From contig NZ_AONC01000004.1 of the NCBI RefSeq assembly GCF_000585215.1, positions 1 to 64,000 of the forward strand: a stretch of 64,000 bases of DNA. The letters run 5' to 3'. The stretch comes from Imhoffiella purpurea. GTDB taxonomy: Bacteria; Pseudomonadota; Gammaproteobacteria; Chromatiales; Chromatiaceae. Of the stretch, positions 7,924 through 17,170 are shown in pieces; position 1 is the stretch's first letter; every line of letters starts with the position of its first letter. The position numbers were made by a program, and so were the translations under genes. Under the pieces are notes generated by a model. That model was not told the DNA's origin. It did no database searches and worked only from the letters and a program-made list of their open reading frames with translations.

Positions 7924-8098
7924 GCTGTTCGGACCTTTGCGTTGAGGTACGAACCCTAAGTATGTGCCTGCTCGATGATGCCTGGATGAGCGTTTGATGG
8001 CGTGCGGATGACGGTCCGGGCCGCGCAGGCGTTCGGGCGGATGGTCAGGCGCCCGTGGGGCATGACACAATTGGGGTCCGTCGGCTCTGGTGCGGACC

Positions 8099-9229
8099 AT
8101 GCTCGGAATCCTCGATCGATACATCCTGCGCGAGGTGGCGAAGTCCTTTCTCGCCATCATCCTGGTCTTGCTGCTCATCGTGGCCAGCATGCTCTTCCTG
8201 CGCACCCTGGAGGAGGTGAACGTCGGCGCTCTGGGCGTGGGCGTGGTCTTCCAGTATTTGCGCCTGCAGCTCGTCCGCGACGCCTCGAGCCTGCTGCCGC
8301 CCGCCTTTTTCATCGCCGTTCTGGTGACCCTCAATCGGCTTTCGCACGACAGCGAGCTGATCGCCATGAATGCCGGCGGCGTCGGTCCGCCGCGTCTCTA
8401 CCGCGCGCTGCTGCTGCTGGCGCTGCCCGTGGCCCTGATCACCGCCTGGTTCGCCTTGATCCTGCAGCCCTGGGCCTCGGAGGGCATCCATCAGGTGCGG
8501 CTGCAGCAGAAGGGACAGGCGGCGCAGATCGCCGGGCTGCAGGCGGCGCGCTTCTACGTCGAGGAGGGGGGGCGGCTGGTGGTCTATATCGGCGAGATCG
8601 ATCGTCGCAAGTCGCTGGCCGACGTCTTCATCCTGGATCGCCGCGGCGAGCAATCGCGTCTGGTGTACAGCGAGGGTGGAGAGCATCGGATCGAGGAGGC
8701 GACCGGAGACCATCTGGTCTCGCTCAAGCGGGGACATCGCTTCGACGGGGATCCCGGATCGGGCGCCTTCCTCGTCGGCGAGTTCGCCGACTATCTCATC
8801 CGGGTGCCTGGAACCGGCGCCAGACGCCAGGCCATCTCCAAGCGCTCGACCGTGCCGACCCAGGAGCTGGTAGGGTCGGAAGACATGGGCGACCGGGTGG
8901 AACTCGAGCATCGCATCGGTGCGCCCCTGGCCATCTTCACCCTGGCGATAATGGCCATACCGCTGATCGATATCTCGCCGCGTCAGCGGACCTCGGGGAG
9001 GCTCACGCTGGCCTTTTTGGCCTATTTCTGTTTCTTCAATCTGCAGCGCCTGGCCGAGACCTGGCTGGAGTCCGGGGTGACGCCGCCCTGGCTGGGCAGC
9101 CTCTGGTATCAGCTGGCGATACTCCTGTTCGTCTATGGCGTGCTCCTGCCCGACAGCTTCTGGGTCAGGCGCACGCTGCATCGGCTGCAGGGGCGGCGCG
9201 ATCGCGGGGAGGCCGCAGCAGGGGGCTGA
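8099..9229 (+). CDS. lptF: Lipopolysaccharide export permease LptF
   Basis: 376 residues of the LptF/LptG family: an N-terminal bundle of membrane helices (about 15-35, 60-80, 100-125), a periplasmic beta-jellyroll (about 150-270), and three C-terminal helices (about 285-365). The DSELIAMNAGGVG segment is the cytoplasmic coupling helix that contacts the LptB ATPase. With LptG and LptB2 it extracts LPS from the inner membrane and passes it to LptC/A. The ATG at 8099 begins the usual LDRYILREV N-terminus; a GTG at 8090 is an alternative. LptG normally follows directly, but the next gene is on the other strand. Confidence 0.88.
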   Translation: MLGILDRYILREVAKSFLAIILVLLLIVASMLFLRTLEEVNVGALGVGVVFQYLRLQLVRDASSLLPPAFFIAVLVTLNRLSHDSELIAMNAGGVGPPRLYRALLLLALPVALITAWFALILQPWASEGIHQVRLQQKGQAAQIAGLQAARFYVEEGGRLVVYIGEIDRRKSLADVFILDRRGEQSRLVYSEGGEHRIEEATGDHLVSLKRGHRFDGDPGSGAFLVGEFADYLIRVPGTGARRQAISKRSTVPTQELVGSEDMGDRVELEHRIGAPLAIFTLAIMAIPLIDISPRQRTSGRLTLAFLAYFCFFNLQRLAETWLESGVTPPWLGSLWYQLAILLFVYGVLLPDSFWVRRTLHRLQGRRDRGEAAAGG

Positions 9230-9296
9230 GGCGGGGCCGAGGACGGCCGCTTCGAGCGGTGCCGAATCGGGGGGCGGGATCCCGCCTTGCGGCGTC

Positions 9297-9491
9297 TTAC
9301 TCGGAGTCGCTCGACTCGGCCTCGGCTTCAGGAGCGGCCTTGGGTTCGGGCAGGGTGATCAGATTTTCGTCGACCAGGATCTGCTGTTTGGCGTCGCCGT
9401 TGATCCACTGCTTGTTTTTGCCCTTGACCGCGTAACGGCCGGATTTCTTCTGAAACAGGGTGTATTCGGCGGTCTTCTTGATCTGCTGCAT
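9297..9491 (-). CDS. Small conserved hypothetical protein
   Basis: 64 residues from the ATG at 9491 (MQQIKKTAEYTLFQKKSGRY); an ATG at 9509 would add six. A basic, strand-forming N-terminal part with aromatic residues (KQWINGDAKQQILVDENLI) is followed by a low-complexity acidic tail rich in Ala, Glu and Ser. Similar short proteins occur in gammaproteobacteria without known role. No signal peptide or membrane segment. It follows the DUF4342-type gene on the same strand. Confidence 0.65.
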   Translation of the reverse strand: MQQIKKTAEYTLFQKKSGRYAVKGKNKQWINGDAKQQILVDENLITLPEPKAAPEAEAESSDSE

Positions 9492-9549
9492 CTCGGATTC
9501 TCGTTTCAAATCGTGGATTTAGAAGGGGTATGGCCAGCGAATGGAGGAT

Positions 9550-9867
9550 TCACCGGCGTCGGCGGCGAGCCATGTCGTCGCGGTGCTCGAAGACATACTC
9601 CGGATCGCGCTCGATGCGGACCCGAAATTGGGTGATCAGCGCCGTCATGGCTCCGAGCGCGGCGAGCATGGGTGCCAGGAGGGTCAGGACACCGGCGACG
9701 CCGATGCCGGTCGTCAGAGAGACGTCCGCCAGGACCTTTCCGCTCGGCCGCTGGATGATGAGCCGGCGGACGTTGCCCTGCTGAATCAGATCCTTGACCT
9801 TGTCCAGCAGCGCGGAGCCGTTCACTCGGATCTCCTCCTGCAAGGGACGTTCGTCGCGATCTCGCAT
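9550..9867 (-). CDS. DUF4342-like membrane protein
   Basis: 105 residues. Residues about 15-50 (LLDKVKDLIQQGNVRRLII, GKVLADVSL) match the DUF4342 pattern seen in small bacterial proteins. One or two hydrophobic segments follow (about 52-80, rich in Gly, Ala and Leu), then a charged tail ending in five arginines. Function is unknown. ATG at 9867. The 143 bp upstream of it, before the next gene, hold no further feature. Confidence 0.7.
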   Translation of the reverse strand: MRDRDERPLQEEIRVNGSALLDKVKDLIQQGNVRRLIIQRPSGKVLADVSLTTGIGVAGVLTLLAPMLAALGAMTALITQFRVRIERDPEYVFEHRDDMARRRRR

Positions 9868-10010
9868 TCTGGTTACCTATAAGCATTTGAGCGATGACCG
9901 TCTCGTCACCGATAGGCGTTGCGTCCGAACCCGCTACGCCCGGACAGATTGCGCCCGGGGCCGGCGGGCTCGGCCGAGCGGGCAACTTTAACCGCTTTGG
10001 GAGGCCGGCG

Positions 10011-10403
10011 TCACCGGTGCCGTTCCTCGATCTCGCCGTCGAGATAGACCCAGCGTCCCTCATGCCGGACGAAACGGCTGCGTTCGCGCAGGCGGTGGGC
10101 GCGTCCGCCGATCTTGTAGCGGGCGACGAAGGCGACCCAGCCGGTCTCGTCGTCCGGGCCGCCCGCCTCGGTCGAGAGGATCTTCAGACCGATCCACTTC
10201 AGGTCCCTGTCGGGCGTCAGGTCGCTCGGGCGGGTATCCGGATGCCAGCTGTGGCTCAGATAGGCGATGGCATGCGTGGCGTAGGCGGTATAGCGCGAGC
10301 GCATCAGCTCCTCCGCCGTCCGAGGGCGAGCCGCACCCTCGATATGGGGTTGGCAGCACTCGGGGTAGGGGCGTCCCGAACCGCATGGGCAGGGTTCCGG
10401 CAT
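10011..10403 (-). CDS. YchJ-family SEC-C motif protein
   Basis: 130 residues. The N-terminal SEC-C zinc motif (CPCGSGRPYPECC, residues 5-17) is followed by the YchJ/UPF0225 domain (AEELMRSRYTAYATH, YLSHSWHP, WVAFVARYK, RHEGRWVYLDGE), which has an NTF2-like fold. E. coli YchJ has a second C-terminal SEC-C motif that is absent here. The role is unknown. It lies 32 bp behind srkA on the same strand and may be cotranscribed with it. Confidence 0.88.
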   Translation of the reverse strand: MPEPCPCGSGRPYPECCQPHIEGAARPRTAEELMRSRYTAYATHAIAYLSHSWHPDTRPSDLTPDRDLKWIGLKILSTEAGGPDDETGWVAFVARYKIGGRAHRLRERSRFVRHEGRWVYLDGEIEERHR

Positions 10404-10435
10404 GGTCGTGTCTCCTGGTGTTCGGGCGTGCCCGC

Positions 10436-11425
10436 TCAGGCGGACCAGAGCGGTCCCTCCTGCATGGCCGCGATCTGTTCCCGGAGCTGGAGGATGTGGT
10501 TCTGCCAGTAATGCTGGGTTCCGAACCAGGTGAAGGCGGCCGGGAATGCGGGGTCCTGCCAGCGGCGCGCCAGCCAGGCGGCATGGTGGATGATGCGCAG
10601 CGTGCGCAGTGCCTCGATCAGGTGCAGCTCGCGATGGTCGAGGTCGCAGAAGTCCTCGTATCCGGCCAGGACGTCGGCGAGCTGAAGGCTCATCTCCTGG
10701 CGGTCTCCGGAGAGCAGCATCCAGATGTCCTGGATCGCCGGTCCCATGCGGGCGTCGTCGAAGTCGACGAAATGCGGTCCGGCATCGGTCCAGAGCAGGT
10801 TGCCCAGATGGCAGTCGCCATGGAGCCGGATGAGCGGGACGGAGCCGGCCCTGTCGTAACAGGCGGCGACCTCCTGCAGGGCCTGATCGACCACGCTGCG
10901 GTAGGCCGGCAGCAGATCGGCGGGGATCCAATCGTGCTTGAGCAGGAAGTCGCGCGGTGTCAGCCCGAAGCTCTGCGGGTCCAGGGTCGGCCGGTGGACG
11001 AATGGCGTCACCGCGCCGATGGCATGGATGCGGCCGATGAAGCGTCCGATCCACTCCAGCACCTGCGAGTCTCCAAGCTCCGGGTGGCGGCCGCCTCGAC
11101 GCTCGGTGAGCGAGAAGCGGTAGCCGCCGAACTGGTGCAGGGTCTGGCCGGTGATCGAGGAGGGTGGGACGGCCGGGATCTCGTGCTCGGCCAGGGCCAG
11201 GGCGAAGGCATGTTCCTCGAGAATGGCCGCGTCGCTCCAGCGTCCGGGCCGGTAGAACTTGGCGATGAGCGGGCTGCCGTCCTCGATGCCCACCTGGTAG
11301 ACGCGGTTTTCGTAGCTGTTCAGGGCGAGCAGCCGCCCGTCGGCCATGAGGCCCAGGCTTTCCACGGCATCGAGTACCAGATCGGGTGTGAGGTCTGAAT
11401 AGGGGGTCGGATTGGATGCGGTCAT
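10436..11425 (-). CDS. srkA: Stress response serine/threonine kinase SrkA (YihE family)
   Basis: 329 residues, matching the 328 of E. coli SrkA. It is an aminoglycoside-phosphotransferase-fold kinase with catalytic loop HGDCHLGN (Asp as base) and metal-binding DFDDA. The N-terminal SYENRVYQVG and LIAKFYRPGRWSD segments are the YihE-specific glycine-loop and lysine region. In E. coli it counters MazEF-type programmed death and is under Cpx control. ATG at 11425. Confidence 0.94.
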   Translation of the reverse strand: MTASNPTPYSDLTPDLVLDAVESLGLMADGRLLALNSYENRVYQVGIEDGSPLIAKFYRPGRWSDAAILEEHAFALALAEHEIPAVPPSSITGQTLHQFGGYRFSLTERRGGRHPELGDSQVLEWIGRFIGRIHAIGAVTPFVHRPTLDPQSFGLTPRDFLLKHDWIPADLLPAYRSVVDQALQEVAACYDRAGSVPLIRLHGDCHLGNLLWTDAGPHFVDFDDARMGPAIQDIWMLLSGDRQEMSLQLADVLAGYEDFCDLDHRELHLIEALRTLRIIHHAAWLARRWQDPAFPAAFTWFGTQHYWQNHILQLREQIAAMQEGPLWSA

Positions 11426-11699
11426 GGGCCGATTCTAGTCGAGCGGTCCATATCGGTTTCATGAAAAGATGGCAATGTGTGGGTGTTTTTACGGTCGATG
11501 GACCGGCATGATCGGGTGACGGGCGATGCTCGTCTCTCGAGGGGGGCGATCCGAGCCGCGGAACTCGGGTTCATTCGTGCAATCCGCTATCATGAGCCTT
11601 TGTCATCGACGGCCGTCAATCGCGATGTATCTCCACTCAATGCCTGTGCAGTCTGCGCTCGCAGCCGGATTTCGCTCCTTCGGGGACGTCTCGGGTGCA

Positions 11700-13022
11700 A
11701 TGCGGGGATTTCTGTGCCTGATCTTTCTGCTGCCCGCACTGAACGGTTGCGGTGCCTTGCAGGCCGCCGGTGACGGCGCACGGGCCGTTTCCGCCGGATC
11801 GGTCCAGGGTCCTCCGGAACCCGATTGGCGGCGATCCTTGGGTGGCGTCTCGGTGGGGCGTCCGGGTCCCGGCCGCTCCTCCGCCGTGGATGACGTGCCC
11901 GAATCGCAGGTCTACAGTTCCGAGCCCGTCGAACTGCGTCGGGAACTGGCCCGCGTCTGCGCCAGGACCGGGGCCTTGGACGAGCGCAATTTTCTCCGCT
12001 CGCTCGTAGCCGATCTCTATTTCTCCGGGGTCGATCCCGCCGAGGCGACCGAGGCGCTGCTGCTTGGCCGCTGTGGCGACAGTTCCGATATCCTCGAAGA
12101 GATGGCCGCTCAGGGCGGGGAGCCCTATCGCGATGTGATCGCGCAGCGGGCCATCTCGGTCATGGGGCCCTCCGACCGGCGTCGGGTCGAGCGCGCCGTC
12201 GCCGCCGGCGTCGCTCGCCAGACCGATCTGGCCGAGGCGGAGCGCGGGCTGGATGGCGACAGGCTGCCCGCCTACGGCATGCTCTATTTCCCCTCCACGG
12301 GCGAGGGCCGCAGACTGGATGCCTCCATGGCGCTCAACCGCTTGTTCGACGAGGCCGTTCCGGGGTATGGCATCTATACCTTCGTGCTGGTCGGTCGCGG
12401 CTATACCGGTCTGAGCGGCGTCGATGCCGACCGTTATCGCGAGCTGTTTCGGCTGATCGAGACCTATGTCGCGACGACCCCCGAGGAACTCGGATCGCCG
12501 AGCGCCGAGGCCCATGTCTTCCTGGTTCCGGTCGATCCCAGGGGCGACGGTCGCTCACTGGCCGATCTGGTGTCCGGCGAGCTGTCCGATCTGATGCGGA
12601 GTCGGCTGCGTCAGGAACTGCGACGCGACGGCCAGGGGGCGCTGGCGTCGAGACTCGCAACCGGTCGGGGTCCCTTTCTGGTCGCGACCCTGGAGCCCGC
12701 GCTGCTGCCGTCTTCTCCCCGGTCTCCGAGACTGGTCGCGGACCTCTCCGAGATCGGGCCCGAATATCTCTACGGGGTGGTGGATGCCTACGACCGGCCG
12801 ATCCCGCTCGATCTCAGCGGAGATGCCAGAAGCCTGGCTCTGATTCGGGAGCGTCTGCTGCGCATTCCGATCAAGCCCAAGACGCAGGGCGGTGGCATCT
12901 CCAACCCCGGGGCCGCATGGATCCTCATGCTCGGCCATTTCGCCGGCGACATCCAACCGCTGCTCTGGTCTCGCCGCCTCGCCCGCGTCATTCTTCAGTC
13001 GATCGAGCAGCGGAACGTCTGA
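11700..13022 (+). CDS. Hypothetical lipoprotein
   Basis: 440 residues from the ATG at 11700. A signal sequence (FLCLIFLLPALNGC) ends in the lipobox LNGC, so it should be lipidated at Cys20 and be periplasm-facing. The mature part is mixed alpha/beta with no recognised domain; segments such as YGIYTFVLVGRGY and GPEYLYGVVDAYDRPI suggest a globular fold. The frame is open to 11526, but the earlier starts would bury the signal peptide. Alternation with the membrane-protein gene 85 bp downstream suggests they may be cotranscribed. Function unknown. Confidence 0.72.
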   Translation: MRGFLCLIFLLPALNGCGALQAAGDGARAVSAGSVQGPPEPDWRRSLGGVSVGRPGPGRSSAVDDVPESQVYSSEPVELRRELARVCARTGALDERNFLRSLVADLYFSGVDPAEATEALLLGRCGDSSDILEEMAAQGGEPYRDVIAQRAISVMGPSDRRRVERAVAAGVARQTDLAEAERGLDGDRLPAYGMLYFPSTGEGRRLDASMALNRLFDEAVPGYGIYTFVLVGRGYTGLSGVDADRYRELFRLIETYVATTPEELGSPSAEAHVFLVPVDPRGDGRSLADLVSGELSDLMRSRLRQELRRDGQGALASRLATGRGPFLVATLEPALLPSSPRSPRLVADLSEIGPEYLYGVVDAYDRPIPLDLSGDARSLALIRERLLRIPIKPKTQGGGISNPGAAWILMLGHFAGDIQPLLWSRRLARVILQSIEQRNV

Positions 13023-13106
13023 GGGGCGAGTCGGCGCGTCCGGAATCTGTGCATCCCATCCCCGATCAATCTCTTCAGAATCGGCCCATCCATAATCCAA
13101 ATATCC

Positions 13107-13715
13107 ATGAATATCATTCCCTTCGGTATCGGCAGTCTCATCCGTTTTCTCAGTGGCATCTTCCTGCTCCAGGGCTTGACGGTGCTTTTGGTCTATACGG
13201 CCCTCCATACGGACTGGACGAAGACTTGGCCCTTGTTCGTCATGATCGCGGCGGCGATCGGGTTTCTGGTGGCGCTCTGGTTCAATACCATCGTCTACGC
13301 CGACCGTCACCGGGCGGTGTCGCGCGCGAGCGAGCGTTTCTCCAAGGAGCGCGAGAAGATTCGGGTCAGGGCCGAGCAGCAGCGCGCCAAGGCGAGTCTC
13401 ACCAGCGAACGCGCGGCCTCCAAGGCCCGTAAGCGCGCCTCCGCCGGGATGAGTCTCAAGACCGGGGTGGTCGTCGGCGGAGCGGTCGGGGTCGGCGTGG
13501 CCATGATGCTGGCTCAGTTCATGACTCTCGGGCTGGTGACCCTGACCGCGGCCGGCGGCGCCGCGCTTGGCTATGCGGTGCGAACCCGCCAGGAGAAGGC
13601 GATCAATTCCCGGCGGCTGGCCGCCGAGGAGCGTGCCATCAGGTCGCTGGATGCCGAGCCGGCGAAGGTGGTGCTGCCGCGGGGCAAGGGCAAGGATGCC
13701 GATCCGGCCGGTTGA
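13107..13715 (+). CDS. Hypothetical membrane protein with central coiled coil
   Basis: 202 residues. Two hydrophobic helices near residues 9-31 and 42-62 are followed by a highly charged Arg/Glu/Lys/Ala helix (about 68-115, likely coiled coil). A Gly/Ala/Val-rich hydrophobic stretch (118-150) comes next, with GxxxG-like patterns, then a basic tail. Not recognised as a family. It follows the lipoprotein gene on the same strand. No enzymatic motif. Confidence 0.7.
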   Translation: MNIIPFGIGSLIRFLSGIFLLQGLTVLLVYTALHTDWTKTWPLFVMIAAAIGFLVALWFNTIVYADRHRAVSRASERFSKEREKIRVRAEQQRAKASLTSERAASKARKRASAGMSLKTGVVVGGAVGVGVAMMLAQFMTLGLVTLTAAGGAALGYAVRTRQEKAINSRRLAAEERAIRSLDAEPAKVVLPRGKGKDADPAG

Positions 13716-13743
13716 GTGGCCGGGCGCGTCTTTCGCGCACGCG

Positions 13744-14658
13744 TCATTCGGCGATGCGAACCTGATTGCGTCCGGCTTCCTTGGCCGCTAGCAAGGCGTG
13801 GTCGGCGCGTCGGATCAGATCCTCCAGTTCCTCTCCGACGCGGTTGACCGCGAGACCGAAGCTGGCCGTGACCGTGCCGATCGGGTCGATCGTCGCGGCC
13901 TCGATCGACTTGCGCAGACGTTCCGCCAAGTGGCCGGCGCGCTCCGGGGGCGTGTCGGGCGAGAGGATGATGAACTCCTCGCCGCCCCAGCGCGCGAACA
14001 GGTCGACCTCGCGCAACGTATCGCGGATACGCTCGGTCAGGGCGACCAGGACCCGGTCGCCGATCTCGTGTCCGAATGCGTCGTTGATCCGCTTGAATCT
14101 GTCGATATCCAGGATCAGCAGGCAGAAGGACGCCCCGTAGCGGCTGGCGCGGGCGCGATAGTGCTGGCAGTAGGTGGAGAAGCTGCGGCGATTGAGGATG
14201 CCGGTCAGGGGGTCCGTGGTCGCGAGCCGCTCAAGCTCCCGGTTCTGCATTTCCAGGCGGCGCTGCAAGGCGTGCAGCCGCAGATGGGTGGCGACCCTGG
14301 CGAGAACCTCTTCGGTCTGGAAGGGCTTGGTGATGTAGTCGACGCCGCCGGACAGGAAGGCGCGCACCTTGTCGCTGGCGTCCTGAAGCGCGCTGATGAA
14401 GATGATCGGCAGCTCGCGCGTGCTGGGGTTCTGCTTGAGTCGCAGGCACACCTCGAAACCGTCGAGATCCGGCATCTTGATGTCGAGCAGGATGAGATCG
14501 GGGGGGGAGGCGAGTGCCGAGGTGATCGCCAGATTGCCGCTGGGTTGGCGCCGGACCCGATAGCCCGCATCACCCAGGATCCGGCCGAGAAGATCCAGGT
14601 TTCCCGCCGTATCATCCACGACCAGGATGGTCGAAACCTCTGTCGGTTCAGGAATCAT
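13744..14658 (-). CDS. Response regulator diguanylate cyclase (REC-GGDEF)
   Basis: 304 residues. An N-terminal receiver domain (phospho-acceptor Asp59 in LILLDIKMP, Lys111 in TKPF) is joined by a short helix to a GGDEF domain with the active motif GGEEF (225-229). An inhibitory I-site RxxD (REVD, 216-219) lies five residues before it. It should make cyclic-di-GMP when phosphorylated and be product-inhibited. It is the last gene of a three-gene operon; its start overlaps the end of the hybrid kinase gene by 11 bp, so the kinase is its likely partner. Confidence 0.95.
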   Translation of the reverse strand: MIPEPTEVSTILVVDDTAGNLDLLGRILGDAGYRVRRQPSGNLAITSALASPPDLILLDIKMPDLDGFEVCLRLKQNPSTRELPIIFISALQDASDKVRAFLSGGVDYITKPFQTEEVLARVATHLRLHALQRRLEMQNRELERLATTDPLTGILNRRSFSTYCQHYRARASRYGASFCLLILDIDRFKRINDAFGHEIGDRVLVALTERIRDTLREVDLFARWGGEEFIILSPDTPPERAGHLAERLRKSIEAATIDPIGTVTASFGLAVNRVGEELEDLIRRADHALLAAKEAGRNQVRIAE

Positions 14659-17170
14659 CGTCGAGCCAGCTCAGAATCCTCGAATATTGATAATCGGAGG
14701 CCCATTCACCCAGCATCTTCACGACCTGCGGGTGGCTCGGCTCGAGACGCTGCAGCACCTCTTGGATCTGATCGGAATCCCCGATGACCAGTGCCTCTGC
14801 CAGGAGCTGTCTCGACTCGTCGGGTAGGGGCCGTGTCTCGGATTGGGCGATCGGCTCCACCTCCGTCATGGTGTCGACGCGTTCCTGGAACTTCAACCCC
14901 AGATGGCGCTCCAGCAGCCCTTGGATGTCGCGGCTGCGATAGGGTTTGCTCAGAAAATCGTCGAATCCGGCGTCGAGGATGCCTTTACGCTCGCTCTTGA
15001 AGGTGCTCGCCGTGATGGCGACGATCGTGCATTCCGATCCCCTCGGCAGGGCGCGGATCCTGCGGGTCGCCTCCAGTCCGTCCATGACGGGCATGCGGAT
15101 GTCCATCAGAATCAGATCCGGCCTCCAGGCGGTGAAGGCATCGATGCCTTCCTGGCCGTTGGCCGCGCTCCTCGATTCGATTCCCATGGATTTCAGGAGC
15201 CTTTCCAGCAACAAGCGGTTGTTGGCATTGTCTTCGATGCTCAGAATGCGATGGGCGGGTTGGCCCGGCAACGGTCTGGCCATGGCGCGGGGGGCGATTC
15301 CGGGCGGGCTCTCGATCTCCTGGGTCTCCTCGAACGGTATCTTCAAGCGGAAACGCGAGCCCGCGTCCACCATGCTTTCGAGCGTGATGGTGCCGCCCAA
15401 CATTTCGGCGAAGCGTGCGCAGATGGCCAGGCCCAGCCCCGTGCCGTCCTGGCTCTGCGGATCGGCCTGTACGAAGGGCTCGAAGACGGAATCGATCCGG
15501 TCCGGCGGAATACCCGCTCCGCTGTCCTCGACCTCGCACACCAGCAGCGGTGTGTCCGCCGCGCTCCGCTCGATCTCCACCCGGATCAGGACATGGCCTC
15601 GCTCGGTGAACTTGACCGCGTTCCCCAGCAGATTGATGAGGATCTGCCGGAGCTTGCCCTCGTCCGAGCCGATGGTTCTCGGGACATTCTCGGAGCGTTC
15701 GAGGATGAATTCGATCCCGGCCTGGTCGGCGCGCAGCGCGAACATGGACGAGACGTCGTCGATCATCTGCCAGAGATCGAAGCTCTTGATGTGAGGCGCG
15801 TATTGACCGGCCTCGATCTTGGACATGTCCAGGATGTCGTTGATCATGCTGAGCAGGTGGCTGCCGCTGCGATTGATGATCTGCAGATAGACGCGCTGCT
15901 CGTTCGGTGTATCGTCCATCTGGGCGATGAGTTCGGAAAACCCCAGGATCGCGTTCAGCGGGGTGCGCAATTCGTGGGACATGTGCGCCAGGAAGAGGCT
16001 CTTCGACCGATTGGCGGCCTCGGCACGCTGTTTCTTGATCACCGCCTGGCGAAAGACGTCGGCCGCCTTGGCGATGATGCCGATCTCGTCGCGGCGATCC
16101 CGATAGGGGATGCAGGCGTCGATGCGTCCCTCCGAGATATGCGTCAGGGTATCGCTCATGGCGATGAGCGGCCTGGTGATGCCGCGCGCGATCCGCCAGG
16201 AGAGCAGGATGGCCAGCAGGATGGTCAGTCCTGAAACCGCGAGCGTCACCTCCCGGTTCAGATCCATGTCCTGGATCATCTGCTGACGCAGCAGGGATTG
16301 CTGCGAGAGCGTTCTCCGCTTGAGACTGTCCGCCAGTTGATCCAGCTCCGCCGCCTCGCCGGCCATGACGACATACACCAGGTGCAGATAGGCCCGGGTC
16401 GACTGAACCATGCCCGCGAATGCCGTCCGGTATCGCTCCAGAATCTCCATCAGCGCCGCGATCCGCTGCCGGTGGCTCGGATCCCGGGTCTGGCGCTGCA
16501 GTCCATCGAGGCGTCGGCCGATCTGCTTCAGCCGGGTCAATGCCTCCTGCATCAGCGTCGAGTCCGGGCCGCTCTCGAATGCGAGCGCATTCTGATGGGC
16601 GAACAGCAGGTCCACGAGGCTGTCCTTCAGCCCGGCCGCCATGACCGGATCCTCCGCCTGCGGTGTGCGCTGCAGCACATCGAGCAGACTCACCGCCTGT
16701 CGGCTCAACGGCGCGAGCTCGTCTTCGAACAGGCGGTCGTGTCGCCGGCGCTCCTCGACCGCCTGTTCGAAGTTGTCCGCATAGAGCTCGAAGACCGATA
16801 GCATGCGATGCAGGAGTCGGCGTTGCTCCTCATCCCGAACCTCGTCGCTGACCCGTTCGATCTGGCGTCTGATCTCGATCGCCAACCCGCGGACCCGGGT
16901 CACGATGCCCGTGTAGCCCGAGTAGGTGAAGGCGAGTACGCGCCGTTGCAGGTCGACCATGCGGCGCTCGATGTCCAGGATCGTGCTGGTCTGGGCACTG
17001 AGTTCGCTGAATTCCTGGAATTGATCGTCCGAGTGCTGCTGCCCCATGTGCCCGATCATGGCGACCGCGACCAGTGCGAACAGGACCAGGGCGAATCCCA
17101 GCCAGATTCGCGGCCCGATGCTCAGTCTCAGGCGGGGCTCGGTTCCAAGGTCGAGCGGCTTGCCCTTCAT
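14648..17170 (-). CDS. Hybrid sensor histidine kinase
   Basis: 840 residues. A first membrane helix (22-41) and a second one (309-326) enclose a mostly helical periplasmic region of about 265 residues. HAMP follows (327-380), then HisKA with phospho-acceptor His399 (AHMSHELRTPL), then an HATPase domain (NLLGNAVKFT, DSGAGIPPD, GTGLGLAI). A receiver domain (LILMDIRMPVMDG) is next, and about 60 residues after it without a clear HPt histidine. The ATG at 17170 overlaps the stop of the binding-protein gene by 4 bp. The periplasmic domain probably reads the binding protein encoded upstream; the output is the diguanylate cyclase downstream. Confidence 0.94.
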   Translation of the reverse strand: MKGKPLDLGTEPRLRLSIGPRIWLGFALVLFALVAVAMIGHMGQQHSDDQFQEFSELSAQTSTILDIERRMVDLQRRVLAFTYSGYTGIVTRVRGLAIEIRRQIERVSDEVRDEEQRRLLHRMLSVFELYADNFEQAVEERRRHDRLFEDELAPLSRQAVSLLDVLQRTPQAEDPVMAAGLKDSLVDLLFAHQNALAFESGPDSTLMQEALTRLKQIGRRLDGLQRQTRDPSHRQRIAALMEILERYRTAFAGMVQSTRAYLHLVYVVMAGEAAELDQLADSLKRRTLSQQSLLRQQMIQDMDLNREVTLAVSGLTILLAILLSWRIARGITRPLIAMSDTLTHISEGRIDACIPYRDRRDEIGIIAKAADVFRQAVIKKQRAEAANRSKSLFLAHMSHELRTPLNAILGFSELIAQMDDTPNEQRVYLQIINRSGSHLLSMINDILDMSKIEAGQYAPHIKSFDLWQMIDDVSSMFALRADQAGIEFILERSENVPRTIGSDEGKLRQILINLLGNAVKFTERGHVLIRVEIERSAADTPLLVCEVEDSGAGIPPDRIDSVFEPFVQADPQSQDGTGLGLAICARFAEMLGGTITLESMVDAGSRFRLKIPFEETQEIESPPGIAPRAMARPLPGQPAHRILSIEDNANNRLLLERLLKSMGIESRSAANGQEGIDAFTAWRPDLILMDIRMPVMDGLEATRRIRALPRGSECTIVAITASTFKSERKGILDAGFDDFLSKPYRSRDIQGLLERHLGLKFQERVDTMTEVEPIAQSETRPLPDESRQLLAEALVIGDSDQIQEVLQRLEPSHPQVVKMLGEWASDYQYSRILSWLDDDS

